Origin: Tribonema minus
Taxonomy: Eukaryota > Sar > Xanthophyceae > Tribonematales > Tribonemataceae
Length of the DNA: 64,000 nucleotides
Assembly (NCBI GenBank): GCA_017506865.1
Contig: JAFCMP010000512.1
Coordinates: forward strand, 682,001-746,000
Reading direction: 5' to 3'
The translations under genes were made by a program, and so were the position numbers. Below the pieces are notes generated by a model, which saw only the letters and a list, made by a program, of their open reading frames with translations, did not search any database and was not told where the DNA came from. Shown here in pieces: positions 47,723-59,200 of this stretch (positions are counted from its first letter, which is position 1; each line of letters starts with the position of its first letter).

Positions 47723-47948
47723 ACTGTGCCGACCAAAAAAATACTACGTAGCAGCATTGTGAATGTTTTCCAGAGGCGCACTGATGTGTGGCGTGATACC
47801 AAATGCACACCATCGGCACGAACGCTTTCGCGAGCACTGTGCCGACCAAAAAAATACTACGTAGCAGCATTGTGAATGTTTTCCAGAGGCGCACTGATGT
47901 GTGGCGTGATACCAAATGCACACCAACGGCACGAACGCTTTCGCGAGC
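47723..47948 (+). repeat. Two-copy tandem repeat, 113 bp unit, nearly identical
   Basis: Units at 47723-47835 and 47836-47948 each start ACTGTGCCGACC. I see a single mismatch (CCATCGG versus CCAACGG). This is the youngest-looking tandem duplication in the window and shows that the process is recent. Confidence 0.95.
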
Positions 47949-48800
47949 ACCCACGCGCGTTTGATGAACAGTATTGATAGCAGCGCGCTTTGCTCAGATG
48001 TGAGTGGTGACTCATTGGATATGTCAGGTCGACAATTGATAAACGTGACGATGTGGTAAGTTACAGCCTGAACCCACTTGGGTACGTAGGGCAGGCTTTT
48101 GGGGACCACGGAGGAAGCCTGGTGCAGGTGCAGCTACTACGCAATGCACTGGCCCACAGTGTTTAACCGCTTTGTCAATGAAGAAGCACACATACTCAGA
48201 GGCTCTCCCTTGATCACAGTGTTGAGAAAATGTGAAAAATGATTGGCCGCCTTGGGTGCCGTTTACGATGGCGTGCCCTGCCGTAAAGCATCACGAGGGT
48301 CCTAACTGATGTATGTGCCCTGACCTCCCCCCAACTTCATTGCGTCTCATGATGCTGGTCACCTGACAGTTTGATGCTTGGTGTTGCCACTTGAAACACC
48401 TGCAAACGCAAATGGCAGTGCCTGTTTTCAAAGTGTATTTGAAATGCAGTGCAATTAATGCGCACGCTGCACACCTTGTGGACAGATTTGCCAACCAAAC
48501 CCATGCGAAGGCGCATATTTGCCACCAAGTGTGCGCCAATGGCTATAAAGTCATGCCACTTTACACCAGCAGCGGTCGTACACATGCCATGCCGCCATAT
48601 GCTCTCATTCTTTGTGTACTGCTGCAGCAAGGTCTCTTGAAGGAGAGCTGCAATGCCCAGCATTGCAGCAAGGCAAGACGGTGCCGTGGTTCCCAGAACG
48701 ACTCACTGACAGCAGTGCTCTGCAGCGTGCATGGGGTTGAAAGCCAGCTGGCCAGGCTGCACTGCCATGGCAGGCAAGAACGTGCTGCATGCCAGTGGTG

Positions 48801-48845
48801 TAGGGTTAGGGTTAGGGTTAGGGGTAACCCTAACCCTAACCCTAA
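48801..48845. repeat. Head-to-head telomere-like repeats
   Basis: Three TTAGGG-type units are followed at once by three CCCTAA units, meeting at GGGGTAACCC. The orientation is that of a telomere-telomere fusion, but only 45 bp long. Confidence 0.92.
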
Positions 48846-49904
48846 GGCCTGCAGAGGTGCACGTTGCCGAGGCCACTTGAAGCTTATTCGAAGGCTTCGC
48901 GCCCCAGAGGTAGCATGTCTCAACATTGCTTATGTATACTTATGGGGCGCACGCCTCAACATTGCATAGAAGTATATACTTCAATATGAAGTACATGGCA
49001 TGTGAGCCTGAGTGCCGCAATTTGGCGATAAATCATCTTACCACAAGGCCTCACGGTACTTGCCAGATGAAAGTGCGCCTGGCATCATGCATATCTAGCA
49101 ACTGTGTGTTCATGTAGAGCAACTGTTTATGTCAGCAAGTGCGTGCAAACAACAGTCAGAGAACACACTGAAACAGAAAACATCAATCCTCATATCGTCC
49201 ACACCAGGTGCATTCATCAGTTTCTACCCCGTAGCAGCATGCACCGCCCCCCACTCAACCCCCCTGAAACAACCCCCTTTCACACGCGCAAGCAGGCGGC
49301 GCGGCCGCGTTGGAGGCGCCAAAAGTTACAATGGCAGCGATCAACCACACGCGCAGCGCCGCGCCCCGCTGCCCAAAACACGATACACACACACAAACCC
49401 TGAGCGCTGCTGCTGCTGCTGCCGCCGCTGTTGGGGAATGACTCTCCGTTTTCATCAAGCACAGCAAAGGGTGTCGAAAAACGGCGACTGGCGCTACAAT
49501 CCTGCTACTGCTGCCGGTGCTGCGGGCCCGCGTATGGGCTTTGCAGTCTTACAGAGGGGGAAAAGGATCTTACTAATTCACGAATGAGCTCGCTACCCCC
49601 CCCCCCCCCCCCCCCCATCCTCTACCTCCCGCAATGCAGTCAACATCCAGGTGCGTGTACCTAGTGCTGCCCCATGGGGTGACAGAATCGGGGGGGGCAG
49701 GGGGGGGGAGGGGGGGGCAGGGGGGAAGGAACCGGGGGGAGCGCTGCTGCCAATGACTCACGACTCTGACTCCCAGCCGCGCCCCTCGCATCCGCGCTTC
49801 CAGGGCAGCAGCGGGCACGCACTGCTAGCGCTAGCGCCCCTCACCCCCCCCCTCATGCCAGGGCGGCACAGCGGAGCGTCACACGCGCGCTGCGGCAGCA
49901 GTGC

Positions 49905-52900
49905 TCAGAGGGGCCCGTTGCCGTGCTTCTTGGGGAAGGAGAGAGGCTGCTTGTTGCGCAGCGCCTCGAGGTCCTCGCACAGGCGCGCGCGCGTAGACGC
50001 GGGGTCGATGACCGCGTCCAGGAAGCCGCGCTTGGCGGCGTTGAGGGGGTTGCAGAAGAGGTCCGCGTACTCGGCCTCGCGCGCCGCCACGTCCTTGCCG
50101 CGGAAGATGATCTCCACCGCGCCCTTCGCGCCCATCACCGCGATCTGATTGAGCGTTGCGGGGGGGGGGGGGGAGTAGGGTTATAATGGCAATCTGATTG
50201 AGGGTAACGCGGGGGGGCTGGGTTAGGGTTGGGGGGCAGGTGTGTGGCTGGTGTCTATTGACGTGTCATGCAAACGTCAAGTCTGATATGTACCAGGCGA
50301 CGACCTTGCCGTGGAAGATGATCTCCTGAATTGCGCAATTTAAGGTATGGTGGTGGAGAGAAGCGGGGGGGTGCGGCGAACTTATTTGTGAAGAGGGTGA
50401 TCCCAATGGCGCCGTGTCTGCGTGCTTCAAGTAGCATCTATTGGCATGCCATGCAGATAATGCGGATGATGCGTATTCAGGTGTACTCATTACACATATA
50501 CACAAGCGCCATGTGTTACTCAGAGCCTTAGCTTCAGGTGAACTAGGTCTACAAGGCAGCTGTGTGTGTGGGTCGCGGAATTGGCAAGTCACAGTTGAAC
50601 TTGTCGCGGTGCTCACCTCGCCACCTGGCCACGAGTAGTTGACGTCGCCACGCAGGTGCTTGCTGCTCATGACGTCGTATGCGCCTCCGTACGCCTTGCG
50701 GGTGATGACGGTGATCTGTTGGAACGGCAACAACATATGTGGAACGATGTACATTGCTTATTAGTCTACAGAGATCATCATGTATGCCAACCGAAAGCAC
50801 AGCAGTTAAGGAACAAATCGAAAGAAGCGTCAGATGCGCTCAGTTGGCTGTTGAGCCATGCTGATACTGGTATTGGTGTGGCTGTGAGGTTGCGGGTCAA
50901 AGGGGTCACATATAGCAATATGTTTGTACAAGTGACAGCTGCCGCAAGGAGAATAAGCACAGATGCATATTCTGGAGCTATTCATGCCCAGAAAACCTGG
51001 CAGGAGCTGTGGCTGATCAACAAGAACACATGAATCAGTGGTTTGCTTGTAGCATGCCTTATTTAGGGTTAGGGTTGGCGAATACTGGTCAATGCCACAG
51101 TGGGTACTAATGGAAACGAATCAAAAGTTTGTAGAGCTCTAGGTGACAAGGAGTGGTTAGCCACAAGTGACTAATAATGCCTCAAGAAGCTTCATGTCAA
51201 TATGCCGAACGAGAGCGCACAAGAGGCAACCACAAGACCCCTCCAAAATCAGACTTCAACTTCAATGTACAACGCGGAGTGCCGCATCTTGCGCAGCGCG
51301 CACCGCGGGCACGGAGGCCTCGGCGTACGCGTACAGCAGCTTGGCGCCATGGCGGATTATACCCCCGTACTCCTTTAGTAGTGCGCTAGGGCAGCTTGCA
51401 AAGCAAAACAGTTGTGCGCTATGGCATCTTGCAAAGCGCGCACCTTGGGCACTGTGGCCGTGGCGTGCGCGTACAGCAGCTTGGCGCCGTAGCGGATGGA
51501 TCCCCTTCTCTGACCACAGACTCGCACACGAGGCTGATTTACATCTACAGTAGACTACCACACCAATGTCGTCTAAAACATTCAAGGCATGCCATCTCAC
51601 GCACCTTGGGCACGGTGGCCTCAGCGTAAGCGTACAGCAGCTTGGCGCCGTGGCGGATGAATCATACACAATATATTGGTCACGTCGACCAACCCAGGGG
51701 CTCTAGCGACACAACAGAGGCAACACCAAGCACGTCCCTGCCGCCTCGTTTAGACTGCACTCGTTGACACATAATCCAAACCGTAGCAGCGCCCACCTTA
51801 GGCACGGTGGCCTCAGCGTACGCGTACAGCAGCTTGGCGCCGTGGCGGATGATGCCCCCGTACTCCTGGTCGGTGCCGGGCAGAAACCCCGGCACGTCCA
51901 CAAACGTCAGCAGCGGGATGTTGAAGGAGTCGCAGAAGCGCACAAAGCGCGCCCCCTTGGTGCTGGAGTTGATGTCCAGGCAGCCCGCGAGGCTCGAGGG
52001 GTTGTTGGCGACGACGCCCACGGTGCGGCCCTCCATGCGGCCTGGGGTAGGTAGGTATTATGGCACGAAGGGAGGCGCGGTGAGTGTGTGTGTGTGTGCG
52101 TGTGTGTGTCAGCAGCTACAGCAACAATGTACTATTAGACACAGGAGCTACTGCATTGAGTGGTCAATGCATACAGTACGGCCCTCCATGCGGCCTGGGG
52201 TAGGTAGGTAGTGCAGCGCGACAAGTGGGAGCAGTGAGGGTGTGCGGAGGTGCAAATTGTGCGTGTGTGTGTGCGCGTTTGTGTGTATGTGTGCTGGCTT
52301 TTGCAGCTACAGCATCAATGTAAACGCATGAACTACTACATTGAGTGGTCGATGCCCACATTGCGGCCCTTCATGCGGCCTGATATATATATAGTGCGAC
52401 AGGAGGTGTGGTGACATCGACCGATGACCCTGATAGATCACCACAGTGACCTAACTTGAACCTTAACCCTAAGCAGAGCACACCAAGGTGCCCCGCGCAT
52501 CACACAACACTGACGCCAAACTAACCCTAACCCTTAACAGCTCCTGACGACAAGCGCGCGCACACTTACCGAAGCCCATGATACAGACCTGATAGAGCAC
52601 CACCGCGCAGCACCAAGACAACCTAACCCTAACTCGCACCTGATCAACACACACACACACCTAACCCCAACCCTAGCAAGAGCACTCACCGAAGCCCACG
52701 ACAATATTCTTGGCGTAGTCTGGCATGATCTGGTAGAAGTTGTTGTCGTCGAGGACCTTGGACACAATCTCCACCATGTCGTACGGGATGTTGGGGTCCT
52801 GCGGGATGATGCGGCGCAGCGCGGGGATCGCGCGCTCGCGCGTGTCGCAGGTGCTGCGCACGGGCACCGCCTCCCTGAAATTACAAGTCAAAAGATCAAT

Positions 52901-55900
52901 GCAAGAGGGGGGAGAAGCGTGTAAGGAGGTTGAAATCTTCGAGGGGGGGGGGGGGGGGATGAAGGCGCGTGTCGCAGGTGCTGTGCACGGGCACCGGTTC
53001 CCTATAATCATATTCAGAAGGGGGGGGAACCGTGTGAGGATGGCAAAATGGGGGGGGGGGGCAGCCTCTGAGATCAATTGAAGAGGGGCAGGAAGCGCAA
53101 GTGAGGACGACAACATGTTCAGGGGGGGGGAGGGGGGAGGGGGGCTGGGGTGGAGCAACGGCGCAGAGGACGCCTCGCCAGCCAAAGCGTGTTATGAGTG
53201 TCACGGTGCATGCGCTGTCAAGCGCTGATCGAAAAAGAATTTGCTGAGGCTGTTGAGAGTGACCAATCCTGTTGAGTACATGCGCACACTCCCACGCCTA
53301 GATCCCCACACGACGATAGAAGAGCGGCAACCGCACCTGCGAATGCGATGCAGCACAGCGCTGCGCTCACAGACGTGGTTCGCAGCGTTCAACGTTTTGC
53401 TGCACTTCAAGCGTGACGCACCCCCGTCGGACAGGGGCAGCAAAGCGCACGTGCGCGCGCCGCTTTGATCACTGCCACAATCATCAAACCATCGCTCATC
53501 GCTCAGCGATCAATTGAACTTCAGGTGTGACGCACCTGTTGTTGCCTAACCCTTTCCCTAGCCCTAAGAGCTCGCACGCCGCCTCGAGCGCAGCCAGGTC
53601 ATCAGCCATTGCTCATCGCTCAGCAACCAACAACACTTCAGGTGTGACGCACCTATTGGAGAAGGGCAGGAAGTCAAAGAGCTCGCGCGTCGCCTCGAGC
53701 GCTGCCATAATCATCAACCACTGCTCATTGCTCAGCAATCGACTACACTGCAGGTGTGACGCACCTGTTGGAGAGGGGCAGGAAGTCACAGAGCTCACGC
53801 GTCGCCTTGAGCGCGGCCAGGGTCATTGACCGCCGCTCATTGCTCGCGACTAATTCTACTTCACGCGTGACAAACCATACTTCGTGTGTGACGCACCTGT
53901 TGGAGAGCGGCAGGAAGTCGAACAGCTCGCGCGCCGCTTTGAGCGCGGCCAGGTCGTTGTCGCGCGCCACGTGCGCCACGCCGCTGACGGAGCAGTGCGT
54001 GTCCGCGCCGCCGAGCGCCTCCTGCGTAACGGTCTCCTGGGTAACGGTCCTGAGGGGGCACAACGCAGATGAAGTTCAAGTAGGTGAGGACGGTGAGTGC
54101 GTGCAATATAAACCGAAATAAAGCAAGATTGGAGTTGCTCGAGGTGGTGGTACAAGGAGGCGGCCCAGTCAGACAGCGGCGGTGGGGGCTTTGAGGCAGT
54201 GCACAGAAATCTACCCGAAACATGCGGGCACATCACAACAGTGCCAGTTCCGCAGTGTGACAACGAACCAAGCTACCTATGCGTAGGGGATGACGCACTC
54301 CTGCTGACCAGCAAGTTTACGAACTACCCATGCACAATTTGATCGATCGTTGCGCGCGCACGGACGTCAGTATGAAAGCAATGAAAGAGTCTAACTCGGA
54401 ACTCACTTGACGACGTCAGGCCCGGTGACGAACATGTAGGAGGAGTTGCGGACCATCATGATGAAGTCGGTGAGCGCGGGAGAGTAGACCGCGCCACCAG
54501 CGCAGGGGCCCATGATCAGTGAGAGCTGGGGGATCAGGCCACTGTGACAGCGAGAGGAGCAACGCAAGCGGGACAAGCGAACAAGGGGTTAGACACCAAC
54601 TCTCCAGGGGGTTTGCATGGCAGTGTTGCACACTTCTGATGCAGTGCCCTTCTAGGTAACGCTAACGCCACCACATGCTGCGCAAACTTTTGATGCGTAG
54701 CGATGATGCGCTGATACAGCTCATTGTGGTGTCCATGTCCTCTGCACCGGCCTTTGATGAGCACATCTTCCTTGCATCATAGTACGGCCAGAGTGGTACC
54801 ATGACTTTGCCACCGGAGCCATGGAACGTAGCACCATACTTGGCTGCACATACTCAGTTCCTTGATGGCATCAATACGTAGGCTCGGCGGTCGGTTGTGC
54901 AAATTACGCATCCTGTAACAACCAGCCCTGCGTTGCCAATACCACTTAAAGCTTGGATTTCAAAAAACATTGAAACAAAAAAATGTTGCCCGAGTCAAAA
55001 AACTGCGTACCTGGCATCGACGTTGCGCTGGAACACCTCAGCGTAACCGGCGAGGGAGTCGACGCCCTCCTGGATGCGTGCGCCGCCCGAGTCGTTGAGG
55101 CCAATGACAGGCGCGCCGTTGTGCATCGCCTGCAGCAATGATGATGGCCAGCACAATTGTTCTTGTTGAAAAACGAGGTGTGTATATATACATGTAGCAT
55201 GCGATCAGTGCAAGTGTTGTCGCAACAACAGGCGCAAACTTCAAGCTCCGAAGTCAACGACGTACGGTGAGCCAACAAGCATGAGCTCAAGGGAGAAGGT
55301 TGTGTGCAGATACTGGCAGAGCAGGTAACAAATGCTCAGCAAGGGGTGCTCCCTATTGAGCAGGCTCGCAGAACCGTGATGCTGAAAATTACCGGACTCG
55401 AATCCTGGATCGCGTAGTCAACTGACGTAGGAGGACGTTACACCCGTACTCGAACCTTGTATCAACACAAGCACAAAGGCTACAGATGAAGCACATGCGC
55501 ACGTCAATTGAGCTAGGCCCATTGGCACATTCGTACCTGATCCATGACCTTGCAGATCTTTTCGGCGTGCGCCTGCCCCAGGGAACCTCCCCACACAGTA
55601 AAATCCTGGCTGAACACGTAAACAGGGCGGCCATTGATGGTTCCCCTGCCAGTGACGACGCCCTCGCCGTACGAGTGGTCCTTGTCCATGCCGAAATCCG
55701 TGCAGCGATGCGTCTTGAGGGCATCCAACTCACGGAAAGAGCAGGGGTCGAGGAGAACATTGAGTCTCTCCCTTGCAGTGAGCTTGCCCTTGGCGTGCTG
55801 CTTGGAGATGCGTGCCTCGCCACCTCCCATGCGGGACTGCTCCTCTGCTTCCGCCAGGCGTGCCCTGAACTGCCTCTTGATAGCGGGGATGTTGAGAGGT

Positions 55901-55995
55901 GCAGCGGGTGCTGCTGCAGTTGCCATGCACCGGATGCATGTGGCTGCAAGCTGGGATCGGGGTGCCAGGGCCGCCGCCTTTCGTGCTGCCAGCAT
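49905..55995 (-). CDS. PCCB: Propionyl-CoA carboxylase beta subunit, mitochondrial
   Basis: Eight exons in phase (transcription order): 55995-55537, 55129-55011, 54541-54407, 54049-53897, 52874-52690, 52041-51797, 50715-50617 and 50144-49905. They total 1635 nt, or 544 aa, close to human PCCB (539). Residues 1-30 look like a mitochondrial presequence ([14 protein letters not shown]). Landmarks: [101 protein letters not shown] and the PCCB-type C-terminus KKHGNGPL. The enzyme is the carboxyltransferase half of propionyl-CoA carboxylase, making methylmalonyl-CoA with a biotinylated alpha subunit not seen here. Introns flanking exons 4, 5, 6 and 8 carry ghost junctions. It is divergent from TMEM17 across 257 bp. 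Confidence 0.95.
50160..50340 (-). repeat. Ghost 3' splice junction and inner-exon copy of PCCB exon 8
   Basis: On the + strand, AATCTGATTGAGGGTAACGC (boundary 50193) copies GATCTGATTGAGCGTTGCG (real 50144) at 49 bp. At 50295-50335, GACCTTGCCGTGGAAGATGA copies exon bases from about 50090, roughly 200 bp away. Confidence 0.8.
51105..51180 (+). repeat. Dispersed repeat B, copy 3
   Basis: AATGGAAACGAATCAAAAG, then GAGCTCTAGGTGACAAGG and GGTTAGCCACAAGTG match 13370-13440. Lies in PCCB intron 6. Confidence 0.72.
51280..51670 (-). repeat. Three ghost 5' splice junctions of PCCB exon 6
   Basis: On the + strand the real exon edge is 51797. Copies with edges at 51605, 51444 and 51304 each contain GTACAGCAGCTTGGCGCC and GGCAC.G.GGCC. 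Spacings are 192, 161 and 140 bp. Up to about 80 exon bases are retained per copy. Confidence 0.94.
52165..52385 (-). repeat. Two ghost 3' splice junctions of PCCB exon 6
   Basis: On the + strand, GGCCCTCCATGCGGC|CTGGGG (edge 52194) and GGCCCTTCATGCGGC|CTGATA (edge about 52379) copy the real edge at 52041, at 153 and 185 bp spacing. The same exon also has downstream ghosts, so both of its ends have been duplicated. Confidence 0.92.
52960..53110 (-). repeat. Ghost 3' splice junctions of PCCB exon 5
   Basis: On the + strand, GTGTCGCAGGTGCTGTGCAC, then GGGCACCGGTTCC|CTATAAT (edge 53001) copies the real edge 52874 at 127 bp spacing. A weaker third copy (GCAGCCTCTGAGAT) lies near 53070. The flanking G-runs are repeated too. 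A short ghost of the exon's other end is at 52568-52585. Confidence 0.85.
53405..53835 (-). repeat. Four ghost 5' splice junctions of PCCB exon 4
   Basis: On the + strand the real exon edge is 53897 (gacgcac|CTGTTGGAGAGCGGCAGGAA). Copies have edges at 53765, 53653, 53536 and 53422, so spacings are 132, 112, 117 and 114 bp. The copies keep GGCAGGAAGTC and GAGCTC.CG, and they become weaker with distance from the exon. Confidence 0.94.
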
Positions 55996-56252
55996 GCTGC
56001 TGCTCGTTTTATCACTTACTTGCTATCTCACTTGCTCTCTGTGTGTGTGTGCTGCTGCTGCCACAATGGAAATAGATCTCGGGCTTTTGGCTGGAAAAAC
56101 GGGTACACGAAATCCCCGGAAACTCAAAAGTTCAACAATGAAGTTTATTCCCAGGGAGGAGAGAGAGTAGAGAAGAGAGAGAGTACAGAGAGAGAGAGAG
56201 AGAGAGAGAGCCAGAGGCATGAAGTCTTCATCGTCGTTGCCGCCCAGAGGCG
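55996..56252. promoter_or_regulatory. Divergent PCCB/TMEM17 promoter region
   Basis: Only 257 bp separate the two start codons, so both promoters must lie here or overlap the first exons. It contains a GA/CT microsatellite (about 56157-56214) and no recognisable TATA box. The shared control is an inference from layout. Confidence 0.5.
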
Positions 56253-59200
56253 ATGAGTTCAGTTACTTCAACTGAAAATTGCCGGTGTGAACTGTCGTGC
56301 AAGCCTGCAGCTGCCATGTTCGGATCTAGAGACAGCAGGGGTGGATATGAAAGAGTGCCTGAGCATGAAGCATCAAACGAGCACAGCGGCTCGCACGAGG
56401 GCCACGAAAGGTACCAGAGCGAGACCAGCTCCAGCCTGCCGGCGCAGGTGCTGATGTACTTCAACGTGATGTTCAGCATCATATACTTCATCATGGAGGG
56501 CAGCCTGGTGATCATGAAGGTGCGCAACACAACAGTGGGCCTGGCATGTCATTTCAGCAGCACTTGCAGAAGCAAAGGAAAGGGGCGTTGCAGCGCGCTC
56601 TAAAGTCTAGAAAAGTCGATGCTCTACGTATCCAGAGATGGCAATGCCAATGCCAGCAGCTGTTGTCTTATTGCATCAGACAGCGTAGGGCACCAGTGTG
56701 ATGCCCAGCAATGCAGTGCTGTCGTTTCGATCAGTGCACCTCCTGCATGGATTGAAAACAGCTATGTCGAGCTACACGGCTGCAGCCCGAAAGCGTGATC
56801 ATGATCACCGTTTTCCATGACCACATCAAGCGGCCAACACCCACATGAACTCATAGCTGTACTGGACTTGTCCTCATGCCAGCCCAAGGGAGTCCGTGCC
56901 TTATGTATTACGAGGGGTAGGTTTCGTTTCACTCCTATGCGACAACCTAGTCTGCGCTGCGCTGGACACTGGCGCTGGAACACAGCCCTGCATCCGTGCT
57001 CCGCGTGTATACGCCATTGTTGTACCGGCGTTGTGACTAGCAGATACATCAGTGTACATGCAGCAGCAGTCACTCACATGCACCTGCCGGGTTAGGTGTT
57101 GACGCTCACCTCTGAGCAGCACTATAGCCACAACTGAGTCGCTGCCCAACTGAGTCACAACACCGAGGTACTTTTGCAGCTGACCCAACGTCCTATGGCT
57201 GGAACGGTATCTGAGCGTCCGGGACAGAAATGACCCCTTCTCTTGTGATGGCCTCTTCTGCCATGAGGGTACATGCCCTTGGCAGCTACTGCAATGCGAC
57301 AGCGCAGCCGTGCCGCAGCATTGCCAGCGCGCGCATGTGACAAATCATTGAAGCACTGAGCATGCCATCCTGGCAGTGACGCGCGAGCTACAATAAATGT
57401 AAGGCTACAGTAGCCTTGCGTCTTGGCGGCCCCACCGCAGATGCGACAGCGCAGCGCCTTAAGTGCCCGCAATGCCATACTCTTCAAGGTCTGAGACTTG
57501 ACGATTACACTCAACCACAAGTACGTGAACTCTCAAACTACCCCTTCAGCGTGCGATCGTGTGGACATAACACTGAATGCTGCCAAGAGCTCATGCTCAT
57601 GCCGCCATGGTACTGAGCGCTGCCAACGTGGCTGCTGGAGCGCACGTACGCCTAACCCTAACCTTACCTCACCCCTTCATTGCGCGATGCTTGCAAATTT
57701 CCCCATGATGGTATGCGCTGCCATCATGGTCAACAGCACACAGAAGTACATAGGTCGCCATAATGGCGAGTACTGCCAACGCGGGAACTAGAGCGCGCAT
57801 ACTTGAGTCCTCTACAATCTCCCCCTTGACACATGCTGATTGTCGCCACGATGCTGAGCACATTCAATGTGGCTGCTGCAGATGAGCCAGTACGTGTTTG
57901 ACTCGCCTCTGCCGCGCACATACACTGATCTCGCCCTTCAGCACGCTCTGAAATGACCGCCCCCCCTTGATGCTGAGCACTGTCCACCTTAGATGAGCCA
58001 GCACTTGGTTGACACGCCTCTGCAGCGCACATATACAGAACATGCCCTGCAGCGCGTGCTGATTTATTGCCCCCCCCCATGATGCTGAGCACTGTTGACG
58101 CTGCTGCTGGCTTTGGTGCCTTTTTCACAGCGTTTTACTCATCAATACTGTTTTATCTTCGTTTTAAGACATTCTTGTGTTATGACAGATGAGCCGGTAC
58201 GTGTTCGATTCGCCTCTGCAGCGCACATACACTAAACTCGCCCTTCAGCGCACGCCGCATTACCGTTGCCTCATGATGCTGAACACTGTCACCCGCATTA
58301 CCGTTGCCTCGTGATGCTGAGCACTTTCATTGTCGCTGTTGTAGATGAACCAGTACGTGTTTGACTCGCCGTTACAGCGCACATACACTGATCTCGCCCT
58401 TCAGCACGCTTTGAAATGACCCGTCCCACCATGGTGCTGAGTCTTTTGTTTGTTATTGTCACCGTGGCTGCTGCAGATGAGCCAGTATGTGTTCGACTCG
58501 CCGTTACAGCGCATTGTGTGCGCTCCCGCTTTCATGATCTGGGCGCTGGTGGAGGTGTTCCGCCTGTACTTTGGCTACTCCGGCAACATTGAAGAAATGG
58601 TGCCACAGGTGCGTTTCGTGTGTTTGATCACTGCCCTCACAACTTTCATTGAGGAATGCTTCAAAACTTCAATTGTGAAGATGTTCAGGGCGACTCTTGG
58701 CGTACTTTTGCGCTGTGGGTCCTCAATAAGATTAACCATGTGAAGGGGGGGACGAAGGGGGTAAGTATTTAGTATTGCGCCGCAGGATTGCAATGCGAGC
58801 GCATGCATGCGCAGCCCAGCGACACGGTGAGCGAATCAAAGGGAAAGCCCGTGATTTATCCAGCGCATTCATGATCATGTCAGCTCTATTGAGGGGATTC
58901 TTCGTACTCGAAAACCCTCTGAGACGTTGGTCTTGGTCTTGCTCGGCCTAACTTCAACTTGGCTCGATGATCACAGGTGCTCGTGCATTCTTGCTTCACT
59001 ACAAGTGAGTCGCTCGCCATTGCTGCCTTTTTGGTATTCCAGGGGTGTACTCCTGACCATGTTCCTGTACGCTGCTCACGTGGATCATCCGCTTGCGCGC
59101 ACCTACGTCGATGACAATGACATTGTGTCTCTCCTTACCCCAGCTTGTGGGTACAGCATTCGCTTCCTCACACGCGCTACCACATGATACTTGGTTTCTG

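Larger units (their letters stand above)
47280..49904. other. Intergenic region with repeats
   Basis: No gene is supported. Minus-strand frames at 48109-47437 have some coding flavour (LPYVPKWVQAVTYHI) but many interruptions and no family match. They may be decayed mobile sequence. C and G homopolymers lie at 49598-49616 and 49690-49735. Confidence 0.4.

Noticed and set aside
47437-48109. Minus-strand gene with LPYVPKWVQ
   Set aside because: The frame is interrupted, partly made of the 113-bp tandem repeat, and has no recognisable family. It may be decayed mobile sequence.
51262-52041. Overlapping long frames opposite and beside PCCB exon 6
   Set aside because: They are shadows of the real exon or of its ghost copies.
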